From Aporrectodea caliginosa (Eukaryota; Annelida; Clitellata; Crassiclitellata; Lumbricidae), in contig JACEVL010000479.1 of NCBI GenBank assembly GCA_020284085.1, positions 1,229,103-1,293,102 of the forward strand: a DNA stretch of 64,000 bases. Direction: 5' to 3'. Below, in pieces: positions 49,761 through 61,892 of the stretch (position 1 is its first letter; the number at the start of each line of letters is the position of its first letter). Under the pieces are notes generated by a model that made no database searches, was not told where the DNA came from, and saw nothing but the letters and a program-made list of their open reading frames with translations. Made by a program: the position numbers and the translations under genes.

Positions 49761-51599
49761 GTGTTGTGAAATTGCACTGTATTATCGATATCGAACCCCA
49801 ACTGGGTTCACAGTATAGCACCATAACCGCAATGGCGCGGAACAGTTGCGCGTGAGGGATTTGCTTAAGGTCCAAACAGTGACCGCATTAGAGGTGGATC
49901 AACCTACCCACTCACACCAGCTTGAGCCTTGAGTAGCTACACAATTTGTAAGGCAATTGTCAAATCAGACAATTGCTCATTTAATAGTCACCAACAACTT
50001 CATTATAGCTGTAATTATAATCAGATATTTATATTGCGCCTCTTCTCGTGAGACTCATCTATCAGCAACAGTGAGCAGGAACGTGGTTCTAGGTCAATGA
50101 TCTTCAAAGGTTTTGGTCGCCATAAATTACTGGCTATACGCCACAGTATGAAAAAGACTGGTGGGTCAGACTTTGATCCATGTGGATTTGAGGTTTGCAA
50201 TGAAGACTTAAAAATGGGTTACTAAGAAAGACTAGGGGTTGAACACCCTCAACCCCCCGGCAATTTTCACCCTCCAAAACTGTGCCTCTTCTCAGTTTCA
50301 AGGCTGCTTTTTTTCGCTTGGCCTGGGTCGGAAATGTCTCTGAGTAGGGATCTTGAAGGGGCGCTATATAAATTCTGACTGACTGACAATGCAACAGCAC
50401 ATCCGACAGCTGGACATCCCACATTTCCCGATTACACAGCTCAGTAGTAACTTATCGTCATTTGAACATTGTCAGTTTATACCACTTCAGTGTTGGTTGA
50501 GTCATTTTTGCTAGAGCTATTAATCTTCTGAAAATAATGCCAACAGTTTTCCAATGAGTACTCTTTTCTTCATTGCTCGATCTTTTGACATAGCTAAGGA
50601 TCAAGTACGAACACCTTAATCCACTGCAATTTATCATGTATACTGACTGGTCCCAGGTTCGTAAGAAATTCTGGTCTGGACATCCGGACATGTAGGAAAT
50701 TTTCAACCTCTGCCTCAGTTCAAATTCGACAATTCAAACCCTGGCTACAGCCAACAATAACTAGAGGAGGGAGAAGAATCCCTCGCACACAAGGTCGCGC
50801 TAGAGCGGCTAGAGCAATTCAGAACTCTGTGTATCAGCTCTCTTTCTACTTTTAGCTCGTCGTGTACGTGGCAGAAGCCAGTCATTAACACCTTATTAAT
50901 TAACCTTTCGATGGCTTAATGGTTTCTCCGCCTCGCCAGTTGTTTCTCTTCCATGTGTTCTTGACTTGGCTGGAGGGAGAGGCAGGGAGGTGTGAATGGA
51001 AACGACGAGGTGTTCCTTGAGCGGACGGAGGCCACAAGGACACACATGTACGTTGGACGACACCCGAATGGTTTGAGACAGGCGTGCGATCGACACCTTC
51101 GGGACAGTACACCCATGGACTTATACGAACAGAAAGAACTCAATTAAAATCGTCGATATCTATACCTGAACCTTTTCATATTATCACTGAGGTGCAAATT
51201 TGGGCCAGAGACTCTAAACATGATGCTGTAAACTCTAGATGGGAATCCGCTAGCTGGGTTCTACGTGTGGGCGTGGATGGCAAGAGTCACCAGAGGCAGC
51301 CTTGTGACTCTTCCGGTTTTCAGTGCACTGTTTTGCTTATTGGAGATATTAGCCTACTGTTCTTAGTTACATTTAACACCATTTAGACTAGCGTAAAGAT
51401 GGCCTCCGATTATCTCAATGGCGCTAAATGAATTACCTTAATAACTCAACGAATAAATACTTGTTTATTTATGGTGCTGTAGATTGGTCGCTTCAACGTA
51501 GCTGACACACTGAATGCGTAAGGTCAGAGGTCGCAATGAATGGTGATAGAAGATGCAGTCAATTCTTGGCTCAGCAACTAAGAATGTATTGGGAGGAGA
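49761..51599. other. intergenic, one SINE tail, otherwise nothing recognised
   Basis: A SINE 3' end (TCTGAGTAGGGATCTTGAAG, GGGCGCTATATAAATTCTGA) lies at 50337-50385. A 100-codon plus frame at 51084-51386 has no recognisable family. Confidence 0.45.
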
Positions 51600-51745
51600 A
51601 AAGAACAAAGAGAGAGATAGACAGACAGAGAGACAGAAAGAGAGAGAGAGAAACAGAGAGAGACCAAGAGAGAGACAGAGAGACAGAGAGACAGAGACAG
51701 AGAGAGAGACAGAGAAACAGAGACAGACAGACAGAGAGAATGAAA
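51600..51745. repeat. (GACA)n/(GAGA)n array
   Basis: Purine-rich simple repeat. Confidence 0.9.
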
Positions 51746-52589
51746 GAATAGAAATAAGGAAGAACAAAACCTAAACGCCTATTATACTCAACCCAATCGA
51801 ATTCTTCTTCAGACAATGAGAAGATGAATCGATTTCTTTTAAAAACCCTTAATTCAATTTCCTCGGTTTTCAAAGCTAATTAAAGTTGACCAGCAATTTC
51901 AGCTTCAGATACGGTAGAAGACGATAATAGTACTCCATTCTACAACTAAAACTTTTACATTTCCGGGGCTATTCCCTCCAGAGTAATCCAGTTTTACAGC
52001 AAACCCGGTGAACACCCACAAGAGACAAATATCCAAGTGGACGACTATAAAGTTCTTCCTGGTACCAATACGGGCCTACTAAACCAGCAAATTGCCATCG
52101 GGTGTGGGTGTTGGAGGGCAAGTTTCAAGTATTTACGTTAGCCGTGGCGAATACAAAGTGGACATTAGGTTAAAACGCGGTTGAACGTCGACTTCTCGAA
52201 GATAGCGTGACAGATGGCTCTGTCTCGTGTCGTTATCGCCAAACAATGCCATTATATGCGGTCGTCCGGCGTTCAGCTGGGAAATCAGTCATCGTTGGTC
52301 TTATGATTCACGCGAATCTCTGCCCGAACGGCACTCTACGTTTTCATCTATGTCTGTGGGTCACAGGTCATCTCGATCGCCCCGTAGACGGTCTACGTTA
52401 TCATAAATGCCATGGAGAAGGCCGTATAGGTCACACGCGGCGTGGAACATTAAGAAGTATGCGGTTTCTTTAACATTGTTTCACGAAAATGGATTCACAG
52501 GAAAAGGTCTAACTGCATAAAGTATCTGATTACAGAGCACAGTTGTGGCTCACCCTTAATTGTCTGATTGCCTATAAGAAAAGTTGTGC
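51746..52589. other. intergenic, nothing recognised
   Basis: An 88-codon plus frame at 52207-52473 has no recognisable similarity. No repeat identified. Confidence 0.4.
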
Positions 52590-52705
52590 CCTACCTCGAT
52601 CCGACCGGTTGGACTGCTGTAAAAGTTTAGCGCTCATAAAAAGCTGGTAGCCTGCGCTTGGCTTTCGTTAGCGCTATAGAAGTTTGGAATTTACGATTAC
52701 GAACT
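52590..52705 (+). repeat. interspersed repeat, family B
   Basis: AGCTGGTAGCCTGCGCTTGG, CTTTCGTTAGCGCTATAGAA and TTTGGAATTTACGATTACGA match 31830-31915. Confidence 0.7.
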
Positions 52706-52779
52706 CTCTGCGTCTGATTCGTTATCATCTCTGTCCACTGCATGTTTTTGCCACCACGTTCCTTCGTGTCGCGCTGTTG

Positions 52780-53222
52780 TGGACGTCGTTATTGCGAAGA
52801 ATCAAGATTTTCTGTTGCTAAGAATGCGAAGAAGAATGCGAAGAAACTGTATACAGAGTGAGAATAAAAATGCGAAGAAGAATGTGAACATTGCGAGGAT
52901 GAAGTAGAAAGCGAAGAAGGAGTAGGAAGGATGAGAAGGAGAAAAAGAGGAAGATTAAAAAGGCGGCGAAGAAGAGGAGGAAGAGGAGGAGAAAGACGAA
53001 GAAGATGATGATGACGACGACGACGACGAAGAAGAAGAACTTGGAAGAAGAAGAAGAAAAATGATAAGGATTAGAGAAAGAGGGAGAAGGAGGAGGGAAG
53101 AAGAAAACGAAGGAGAAGAAAAAGAAGAGCAGGGGCGTTAGAAGAACAAGAATTAGAAGAACAAGAATTAGAAGAAGAAGAGTTAGAAGAAAAAGAGTTA
53201 GAAGAAAAAGAATGCAAGAAAA
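52780..53222. repeat. polypurine tract, (GAA)n/(GGA)n rich
   Basis: About 440 bases almost free of pyrimidines on the plus strand. GAGGAGGAAGAGGAGGAG and a TTAGAAGAA repeat of about 15-18 bp lie near the right end. No convincing coding frame. Confidence 0.85.
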
Positions 53223-55150
53223 CGAAGACTATAATAGCAGTACCGTATTATTATCTGTTCTTCTTGTTTGACAAATTGCTTTTGTAGACTGAACGCCGTT
53301 AAACTGACTCACTGAGCTGAATAACATTGGTGTTGATGCGGACTCAATTAAACCAATAAAATGCTGAGTAAATATATAATTTCCGGTGATCATTTCATCC
53401 GCTATTCCATCAGACCAACTAGTGCTCTGAAGGCTACGCGCGCTTAGACCTATTATAATCATCCCATAATAGGTACATTAAATATAATTCCACTGGATCC
53501 TTCTGACTATGAATGGGCCCAGGTCATACAATAATGAGTATTTGGCTTCTGGTTAATATGGTGATCATTATCCAGGCATCTGAGTTGAGAATGTGTACTC
53601 TGGAATGCAGTGTCTCAAACCAGCAGTCACTATAGTTCGCTAGAATGCTTTTTCATTGTCGACTTTTGTAGGGCAAGAATCTGTAAGAGTAACCGTGTGT
53701 TGAGAGCGTTTCACTGAGTTCGGCGTTGTTCGCCATATCATAGAGAGTATTACCAGCACGTGGACCAGAAATTTCGAACATTTGAGCATAATTCTTTGTC
53801 TTCCTCTTGGCTTTTCCCTGTTGAAACTGTAGGTAGTCTATTCAATATTCACTATTATATAAAATTAAATTCTACACATATTCAATAGTCAATATATTAT
53901 TCAATATTCATGTTGTAGCTAATCAATATTAGCTATTCAACAGGCTATTCTAAATTATGTAGGGGCCTACTTATTCTCGCCATGTTTCAATCACTAAATT
54001 GTTGCTTAATTACCGGGAGTTGGAATAAGTTACAATTGAAATTAACAAATTACTTACATATGCTATGTCTTGAGTTTAAATTCTCTTGATACGGAGGTCT
54101 TTGGTAAAAGGATGGCAAGTTTTGTTTAGTTTGAGTCTTAACACAGTTACACTATAATTCAGATATCTAATCATCTCAGATGTGTTGTTCGATAATTTCG
54201 GTACATGACTTCAATTAATCAATCAATGTTATTGTTCCCGGAAACAAACCTACAGTAAATAAAATTTCACAAAAATATTGCAGATTATTACAGAAGTTTA
54301 TCTATGAAGAGATGGTATGACGGAGCAAAGGGCACACCCGAAGGGACAAGTCCCGCTGAATAGGGGCCTATTGCATTAACTGTATAGCAAAACTTGCAAG
54401 TTATTTTCGAGAACTAAATGGACGGCAGAGGAATTCCATCCCTACTCAACTAAATCAAGAAAATGACACAAAAACAGAAAGAACCCAAAATCAAATTTTA
54501 TTGTACTTAGTCTCAATGCTGTCCTGCTGCATGCGCTTCAGGTAGTATTTTGTGTCCGAGTGTTGACTCGGAAGAAGTTACTAAGCGCAGAACAATTACT
54601 TTCCGGAAGAGTTCTGTCATGGCATCAGTAGATACAGACTGGTACTTGCATTTAGTAGGATCTTGAACTTTTAGTAATGTTTTCTCTAACGAGAGAGGCG
54701 TTGACTGCGTTACATATGCATAATTAACATTGTTGCATTACAGAATTGCTTGAACTTACTTCTACTCCTGGTATAGTCACGCGTGTTTTAATTTCAACCA
54801 CATCGTCAGACACCACATGTCTGCCAGCATCCTCCATGGCCACAATAACTCACCTATTTTAACGATAGGCCTACTAACACCCAATTCGTCTTGCGTATAC
54901 TCGATGTTCTGCCTCTGTAGACCTGGAGTACGGTCCATTCAGGAAACACAGTGTCTAACCACTACAAATAAAATTCACCATCAGCACAGGGACTAACAGA
55001 CGAATAAGAGAATTGTTAATAACATCCCTTCAAGATTTCCACTCTGTTTAGAGCCGAGCAGTTTAATTTATGCATCGTATTTCATTTCCAATTAATTTCG
55101 CCACACAGAAATGTCTAGCTTCCAATTTATACAACTGTGGTCTATTAGGA
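53223..55150. other. intergenic, nothing firmly recognised
   Basis: AT-rich. CAATCAATGTTATTGTTCCC at 54224 resembles a LINE 3' tail. No exon recognised. Confidence 0.4.
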
Positions 55151-55169
55151 GACAATTGACGTTCGGGCC

Positions 55170-55510
55170 ACGCTGACATCAAGACAATTACTTTTCGACG
55201 TCCACCGAAAACCGGTATTATCGCCCGCGCAATGCCTGGCCGCGCGAGACGCACGACCGATCTCATTACCAGCCTGCAGCCTGGACCTACTATCGGGCTT
55301 TTGCTGCTGTCCGCTTTGGCTGTCGGCCAAATTACACAATTAGCTCGATATTGGCAATTGCGAAGTGGGAATTACGAATCCCGCAATGGTCCGCCTAACG
55401 AGATAATCAATCTTGTCGGTCGCAAAATAATGGTTAGCAGCCTATATATACCGCGCGCAATTTGCCTCTGTCGCCCGCATCTAAACGATAAGGCGACACT
55501 ACGTCATGGA
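55170..55510. promoter_or_regulatory. CpG-rich unique island, possible cis-regulatory element
   Basis: GC- and CpG-rich (GCCCGCGC, GGCCGCGCGAGACGCACGACC) with embedded homeodomain-type CAATTA/TAATCAAT sites, unlike its AT-rich, CpG-poor surroundings. A 93-codon plus frame (55232-55513) overlaps it, but nothing supports translation. Confidence 0.3.
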
Positions 55511-56029
55511 TAATTCGCTTCCGGTCCTAGAACGAGGCTGGGAACCGGAAGTTGGTACTTACTGGCGACGTAGGCGCTGCGAATGCTGGGAAGAACTTGG
55601 ACAGTTTTTTCTGTAAGTGGCGGTACATAAACATGGTTAGATTTGTGGTTTTGGACCCGCAAATCGCAACTCACGCACATTCTCAGTCTCCGGCGTTTTT
55701 AACAGCTCTGCTTGTCCTCAAATAAATCAAGAACCATTCCACATAGACTTAACTAAGTTCGAATTCCATAAGTGTGCAGCCACAGACCGACAGTATTTGA
55801 TTATGGACCGGTGACACTTGCCAACAAGGGTGCAAAAAACCAAACTTTTTTCAAAATGAAAAGTTGGTGTTTTTGTTTTTGTTTTTTGTTTTTTTTGTTT
55901 TGTTGTTGTTGATATTTTCCTATTTGGGATCATAAAACTCGTAAAAATGGCATAATGCCGTTCAAATAAATCAGATGCATATAAATGAAATTAACTAGAA
56001 CAGTAGAACCGTAGAATTTCAGAAAATGA

Positions 56030-56190
56030 AGTTAACAAAGACCATACAACAATTGCCAAGAGAGTTGAAGAGACGCCATTTTTGGCATTTATAATTTCTA
56101 AATTTTGTAAAAAAACACAAAAAAAAACAAAATTTGCGGGTTTTTTGTTAAAAAAAACAAAAATCCAAAAAAACAAGCCTTTAACAGCCC
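56030..56190. repeat. direct repeat copy 1 (about 150 bp, A/C-rich end)
   Basis: CAAGAGAGTTGAAGAGACGC, TTTTGGCATTTATAATTT and the end AAGCCTTTAACAGC are shared with 56505-56652. A partial inverted piece is at 55690-55710. Confidence 0.75.
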
Positions 56191-56504
56191 TGCTTGCCAA
56201 CGAGTTCAAGACTTCACGTTACTTCTCTCATGTCCGACTGTCACCCGGAACCTGGAATTACGAAGACTAAGAAGATTGGACTTAAGCGCCTCTGCGCTTC
56301 ATCAACTTTCTCAACTTCAGTTACGGCTTCGATTCTTCTAATTTCTTCAATCAAATGCGTAAAATAAATGGCATTTTGTGACGTATGAATGTCAGAGTCG
56401 CATCCAGTATGACAAATAATGAATGATCAGTTGATCATGGCTGAAAGATACATATATATTACGTGCGAGAGACAGATACGTTGTGATAGAGGAAACGACA
56501 GACA

Positions 56505-56652
56505 TACTGACAATTGTCAAGAGAGTTGAAGAGACGCTATTTTGGCATTTATAATTTTTAAATTTAAAAAACCCAAACAACCAAAATTTGTTTTTTTTAA
56601 TTACAAAAAACCAAAAAACCAAAAACCAAAAACCAAGCCTTTAACAGCTCTG
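56505..56652. repeat. direct repeat copy 2
   Basis: Second copy of the 56030 repeat. Between the shared ends both copies contain diverged AAAACCAAAA-type sequence. Confidence 0.75.
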
Positions 56653-56849
56653 ATGAATGACGGGCAGACATACCTTTCTCAGGTGAGCCTTACCTGTGGC
56701 CTAGAAAGCAGCGTGGGATGTTGTACACAGTTTATGAAAAGAAGGCCGACAATGTTGGTCCGATCACAGGGAATAACCTTCCTACAGATCTGCGTGTTCT
56801 ATTAACTATTATAGGGACTTTGCATATACTGTATACATTTGACAAGCCG

Positions 56850-57000
56850 TTGAAGACAGACAGACAGACAGAAAGACAGACAGAAGGATAGACAGACAGA
56901 CAAACAGAAAGACAGACAAACAAACAGACAGGCAGACGGGTAGACAGGCAGACTGACAGACAGAAAGACAGACAGACAAACTGACAGACAGACACAGAGA
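56850..57000. repeat. (GACA)n array
   Basis: Imperfect CAGACAGA tetranucleotides. Confidence 0.85.
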
Positions 57001-57289
57001 AAATTAAGGCGAAATTCAGCGGTTTGCAATTAGTAGTGATAATTAATCGCGCTTCGTGTGTGTTCGGATGAGGACGTGGCATAATGAGTCGTCTCATTTA
57101 TTTCTTCACCGAAGCGAATTTCGTCATTTACACGAGACCAGCTGCTCATGATATCCTTCATTCGATAGACGCATTCCAGTCCCTTGACACATACCATTCT
57201 TAATCTGATCAGAAAATCTAATCCCTATGAACGTGTATCGATTGGCAGTTCAAAATCCATATCTCCTAAGAACAATATTGTACGAATCC

Positions 57290-58155
57290 TCTAGACCAGC
57301 GATCCCCAAACTTTCAGTGTCACGGACCTGCAGGAAATACCTTTTCAGCACCACGGACCGGCAGGAATTTTTCCACTGCAGGAGGACCAGCGCCAAATTG
57401 ATTAATCATTTCTCTATTTCGTTTTCGATCACCTAAATTCCTCAAATATGTATTAAAATTGATTTAAATGCACGTTTGGCCTATTCTATGACTCTATTGC
57501 CCTTTAAACACTAGCCTAATAAGTGTTGTTTGTTGACGGCATCAGCAGATTAACATTGTTTTTAAATGACTGATTGTTAATTGATTGTGCTGTTGTTGAT
57601 TCAATAAACGGCTGATTGATTGATTGATTGACTTTTAGAAAATAATAGCCATTTCTTGATTCCGAGACAATTTCAATCAATCAATCAATATATTTATTGA
57701 CCACAGATGATAATTATACCGGCACATAGTTCATCATGCAATCGTGTACAGGGTGTCAATGGGTAAACCCAAAGGAACATATGGTTCCGCTATCAGGGTT
57801 AGTCATTAATCAGTTAGTATATTGATGGTCACCATTTAATACAATGCAGTCATATGATAGAGTGTCAATATTTAATTCTACTGGGTGCTTAAGGCTCCTC
57901 ACAAGGTTGACAACAGCACACCAAACGTTAGCAATCCTGTGACATATTAACACAACAGTGCATGCACGTAGTATCGTATGCAATCACCACGAAGTAACTT
58001 ATGCAAGTGAAGCCAAAAGATGGAATTTCAGTTTTCGTTTAAATTGATAAACTGTAGGTAAGTTTGTAAGATCCTTAGGTAGGTTTGGCCAGTTTCTTGA
58101 CTCACTTTGCAGACCGGCAACCGAGGGCTCGCGGACCGGCACCAACATAAATTAT
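57290..58155. mobile_element. decayed transposon remnant with an internal insertion
   Basis: GACCAGCGATCCCCAAACTT, CACGGACC and GACCGGCAGGAA at the left, and GACCGGCAACCGAGGGCTCG then CGGACCGGCACC at the right, look like the two ends of a hAT-type non-autonomous element. A (TGAT)n-flanked insertion of about 0.5 kb (57600-58080) separates them. Clean inverted ends and a target duplication are not visible. Confidence 0.4.
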
Positions 58156-58799
58156 CTGCATATCGTCATGCTTAATCTGCACACAATCATGATTGATATG
58201 CCCAGTACACAAGAGTTATAGATTCTTGGACTTCATCAAGGACGATAATATAATCAACCAATCAATAACGAAATGAGCAAGTCCTTCTAATCCTGACTTC
58301 TAGCTTAATTCTCGAGCTGGTCATAGCATACCAATCCGTGGAGATCTAGATACTAAAGATACCATCTGCTCTTTCCCACACTAATCTATCCGCCCACTTA
58401 CCGATCTAACTTCCAATGTTTTCTTACTTTATTGTATATAGGCCTATGCATGCCTACTCGCGTGCAAATCTACATGTATCTATAATTTCTTACTGCCTAT
58501 ATTTTACTCATTGTGACCCAATATAAGATTGTTAGCCTCTTCTATTTGGATTCTGATCTAGATACGCCTTGGCGCAGCATAAGAACTGATAGACAGATCA
58601 TAAGTGGTGTTGCAAATTATGATTATTATTACAAGAAGAGGTTGACCTTGAAGAGTATGCTTTAGCAACAGAGAAGATCTGGCGGCGCAGAGCTGAGAAG
58701 TACGGAAGGAAACGATTAAATATCAAGTGGGTATACGTTTACATGAGGTCAGCCTATGGGTAGGGAGTGATCTGAATGATGAACTAGTGGACCGCAGTG
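58156..58799. other. intergenic, nothing recognised
   Basis: No gene or repeat identified. Confidence 0.4.
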
Positions 58800-58953
58800 A
58801 TGATTATGGTGGTAATTATGTTCAACAGTGATGATGACGATGATGATGTTGCTGATGATAATAGTAGTAATAAAATTAGTAGTAATAATAATAATAGCAA
58901 TAATGATGACACTTTATTGAGACAATGACGATGATGGTTATAATGATAATGAC

Positions 58954-59003
<50 letters not shown>

Positions 59004-59043
59004 CGATGATAATGATGATGATGATGATGATGATGACGATGAC

Positions 59044-59075
<32 letters not shown>

Positions 59076-59145
59076 CGATGACGACGACTATGCCGATGAC
59101 GACAACGACGACGACGATAATGATGATGATGATCAACGCAGATGA
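58800..59145. repeat. (GAT)n trinucleotide array
   Basis: Long GATGATGAC array. The minus strand reads as poly-His or poly-Ile, which are not genes. Confidence 0.93.
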
Positions 59146-59659
59146 TGGTCTTGCTGCGAACAAGTTCTAGGGCCCACTCCATTGTCTACCAGACGGTTCA
59201 TTCATTCCTGCTGAACGACTATAACATACTCGCATTATTATAGTCGCATACACACACACACGATACATACAACATATATATCGGAATTTATCCAAGCACC
59301 TGCCTTGCGTTTTATTAAGCGACGATTGACAGCAATATCTCGACATGTAGCAGTGCGTAAAACGGTCGGACCTGATATTATGCAGCGGATAAATCACGTA
59401 GATTTAATAACCGACCTGCGAGACAGCGCAGTCCATACGGGGCTCTCTAGGACGTCGGCGCCGCTGGGCCAACGCTGACCCGATAAATGGGCGCGCGTAT
59501 CAAGTGTTGTCGGATGCAAGAGGCGGGAATAGCGGAAGGAAGGAGGCGACCAGATTCAGTGGCTGCAGCCGTCGGCGTTTGGAGTATGTGATAAGAGGAA
59601 GATCGTTACAATTGCTGCTTTACGACGGAAATACTGTGATCGGATGGAACGATGGTGCC

Positions 59660-59739
59660 ATGCGAACATGTCTATGCGTTGCTGCTCTTGTTCCTCTTCT
59701 TTGTGGATCGGTTGGAATGGACGATGGGTACGAACAGAG
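59660..59739 (+). CDS. possible first coding exon with signal peptide, unknown product
   Basis: The ATG at 59660 opens MRTCLCVAALVPLLCGSVGM then DDGYEQ, a textbook signal peptide, and runs into the donor AG|GTAAGG at 59740 in phase 2. The 200 bases upstream are CpG-rich, unlike the surrounding repeats, and could be a promoter. No downstream exon in the matching phase was found, so the gene could leave the window or the call could be chance. Confidence 0.35.
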
Positions 59740-60023
59740 GTAAGGTATTCTGAATTAACGTCACTTCTTGCAATTATAAATATATGCATGTATCATTGTA
59801 TGTATTATTATGTGTGTGTATGTGTGTATGTATTTGTCTCAGTTTGCATTTATGCACTTATCCTTTAAAGTAAGTAAGATTCGATTTTTCAACTCATGTA
59901 AGCCTACAGCGTCTTTTTCATCGGAATTTGTCCACACTACGGCGCTATATAAATCGTCTATTTTTCACCCGAGGTAAGTGTATAAAAATGTTCTAGGTGC
60001 CGCGAATGGGTGCCTATATACCA

Positions 60024-60095
60024 TTTAGCCGGGGTTGGGTCGGGAGCGCTTCTGAGTAGATGATCTTGAATGGGCGCTATATAAAACCTCCTAAT
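60024..60095 (+). repeat. SINE 3' end
   Basis: Near-identical to 9855-9936 (TTAGCCGGGGTTGGGTCGGG ... GGGCGCTATATAAAACCTCC). Confidence 0.8.
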
Positions 60096-60464
60096 CAACA
60101 GCTGTTGATTTCGAACGCTTTGTAATAGCCATGCACGACTCTTGATATGACATCAAAAGTAAAGGTTACATTTATAGATGTAACACGGAGTGCAACGCCG
60201 TAGTAGGAGTCATAAACCTTGACCTTCAACGCCCTTTTGCATTGCGCCATCGATTAATACCTTTTAAATAATATATTAGTTACTTAAAACGTTGATAACT
60301 TTTCTCCTCGATACATTAACAGTAAATACAATATCAGTTGCGCGCAGTAGGATACTGTTGATACCTATGATACTTGATGATACTCATGATACGTATGATA
60401 GATTTACTTCGCTAGCACATGATAATTAGGCTTATTTCATATCAAAATGATAACAACAGCAACG

Positions 60465-60630
60465 ACTTCGATGATGATGATGATGATGATGACGATGATG
60501 ATTATGAAATTGATGGAATGTCGAAGCATGTATTTGCATAGCTACATGCGATCCAATGGAGCCCCTCTATAGAGTTGATGATGACGATGGTGATGACAAT
60601 GATGATGACGATGATGACGACGACGATGAC
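60465..60630. repeat. (GAT)n arrays
   Basis: Two short GATGATGAC tracts around 60472-60500 and 60575-60630. Confidence 0.8.
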
Positions 60631-60699
60631 AGCGTGTAGCATCACATAGCAACAACCTATTATATACTGTGTGTGTGTACGGGTCTGTGCAAGTGTGCC

Positions 60700-61706
<1,007 letters not shown>

Positions 61707-61715
61707 CGGCGCTCG

Positions 61716-61746
<31 letters not shown>

Positions 61747-61892
61747 CTGCTTCTGCTGCAACAGATGTCTTTCTTCCATCCTTCTCTCCTCCTCCTCATC
61801 CTCCGTCGAAGCATCTTTTCCTGTTCTCATGTGCGCCTTCAAATCCTGTGCATTCGCATTATAATACTTTATATATATATACACATATATAA

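Noticed and set aside
52207..52473. 88-codon plus-strand frame
   Set aside because: Complex amino-acid composition but no recognised motif, promoter or conserved neighbour; length is within chance.
58784..59182. 132-codon His/Arg-rich frame on the minus strand
   Set aside because: It is produced by the (GAT)n array; all three frames are open for the same reason.
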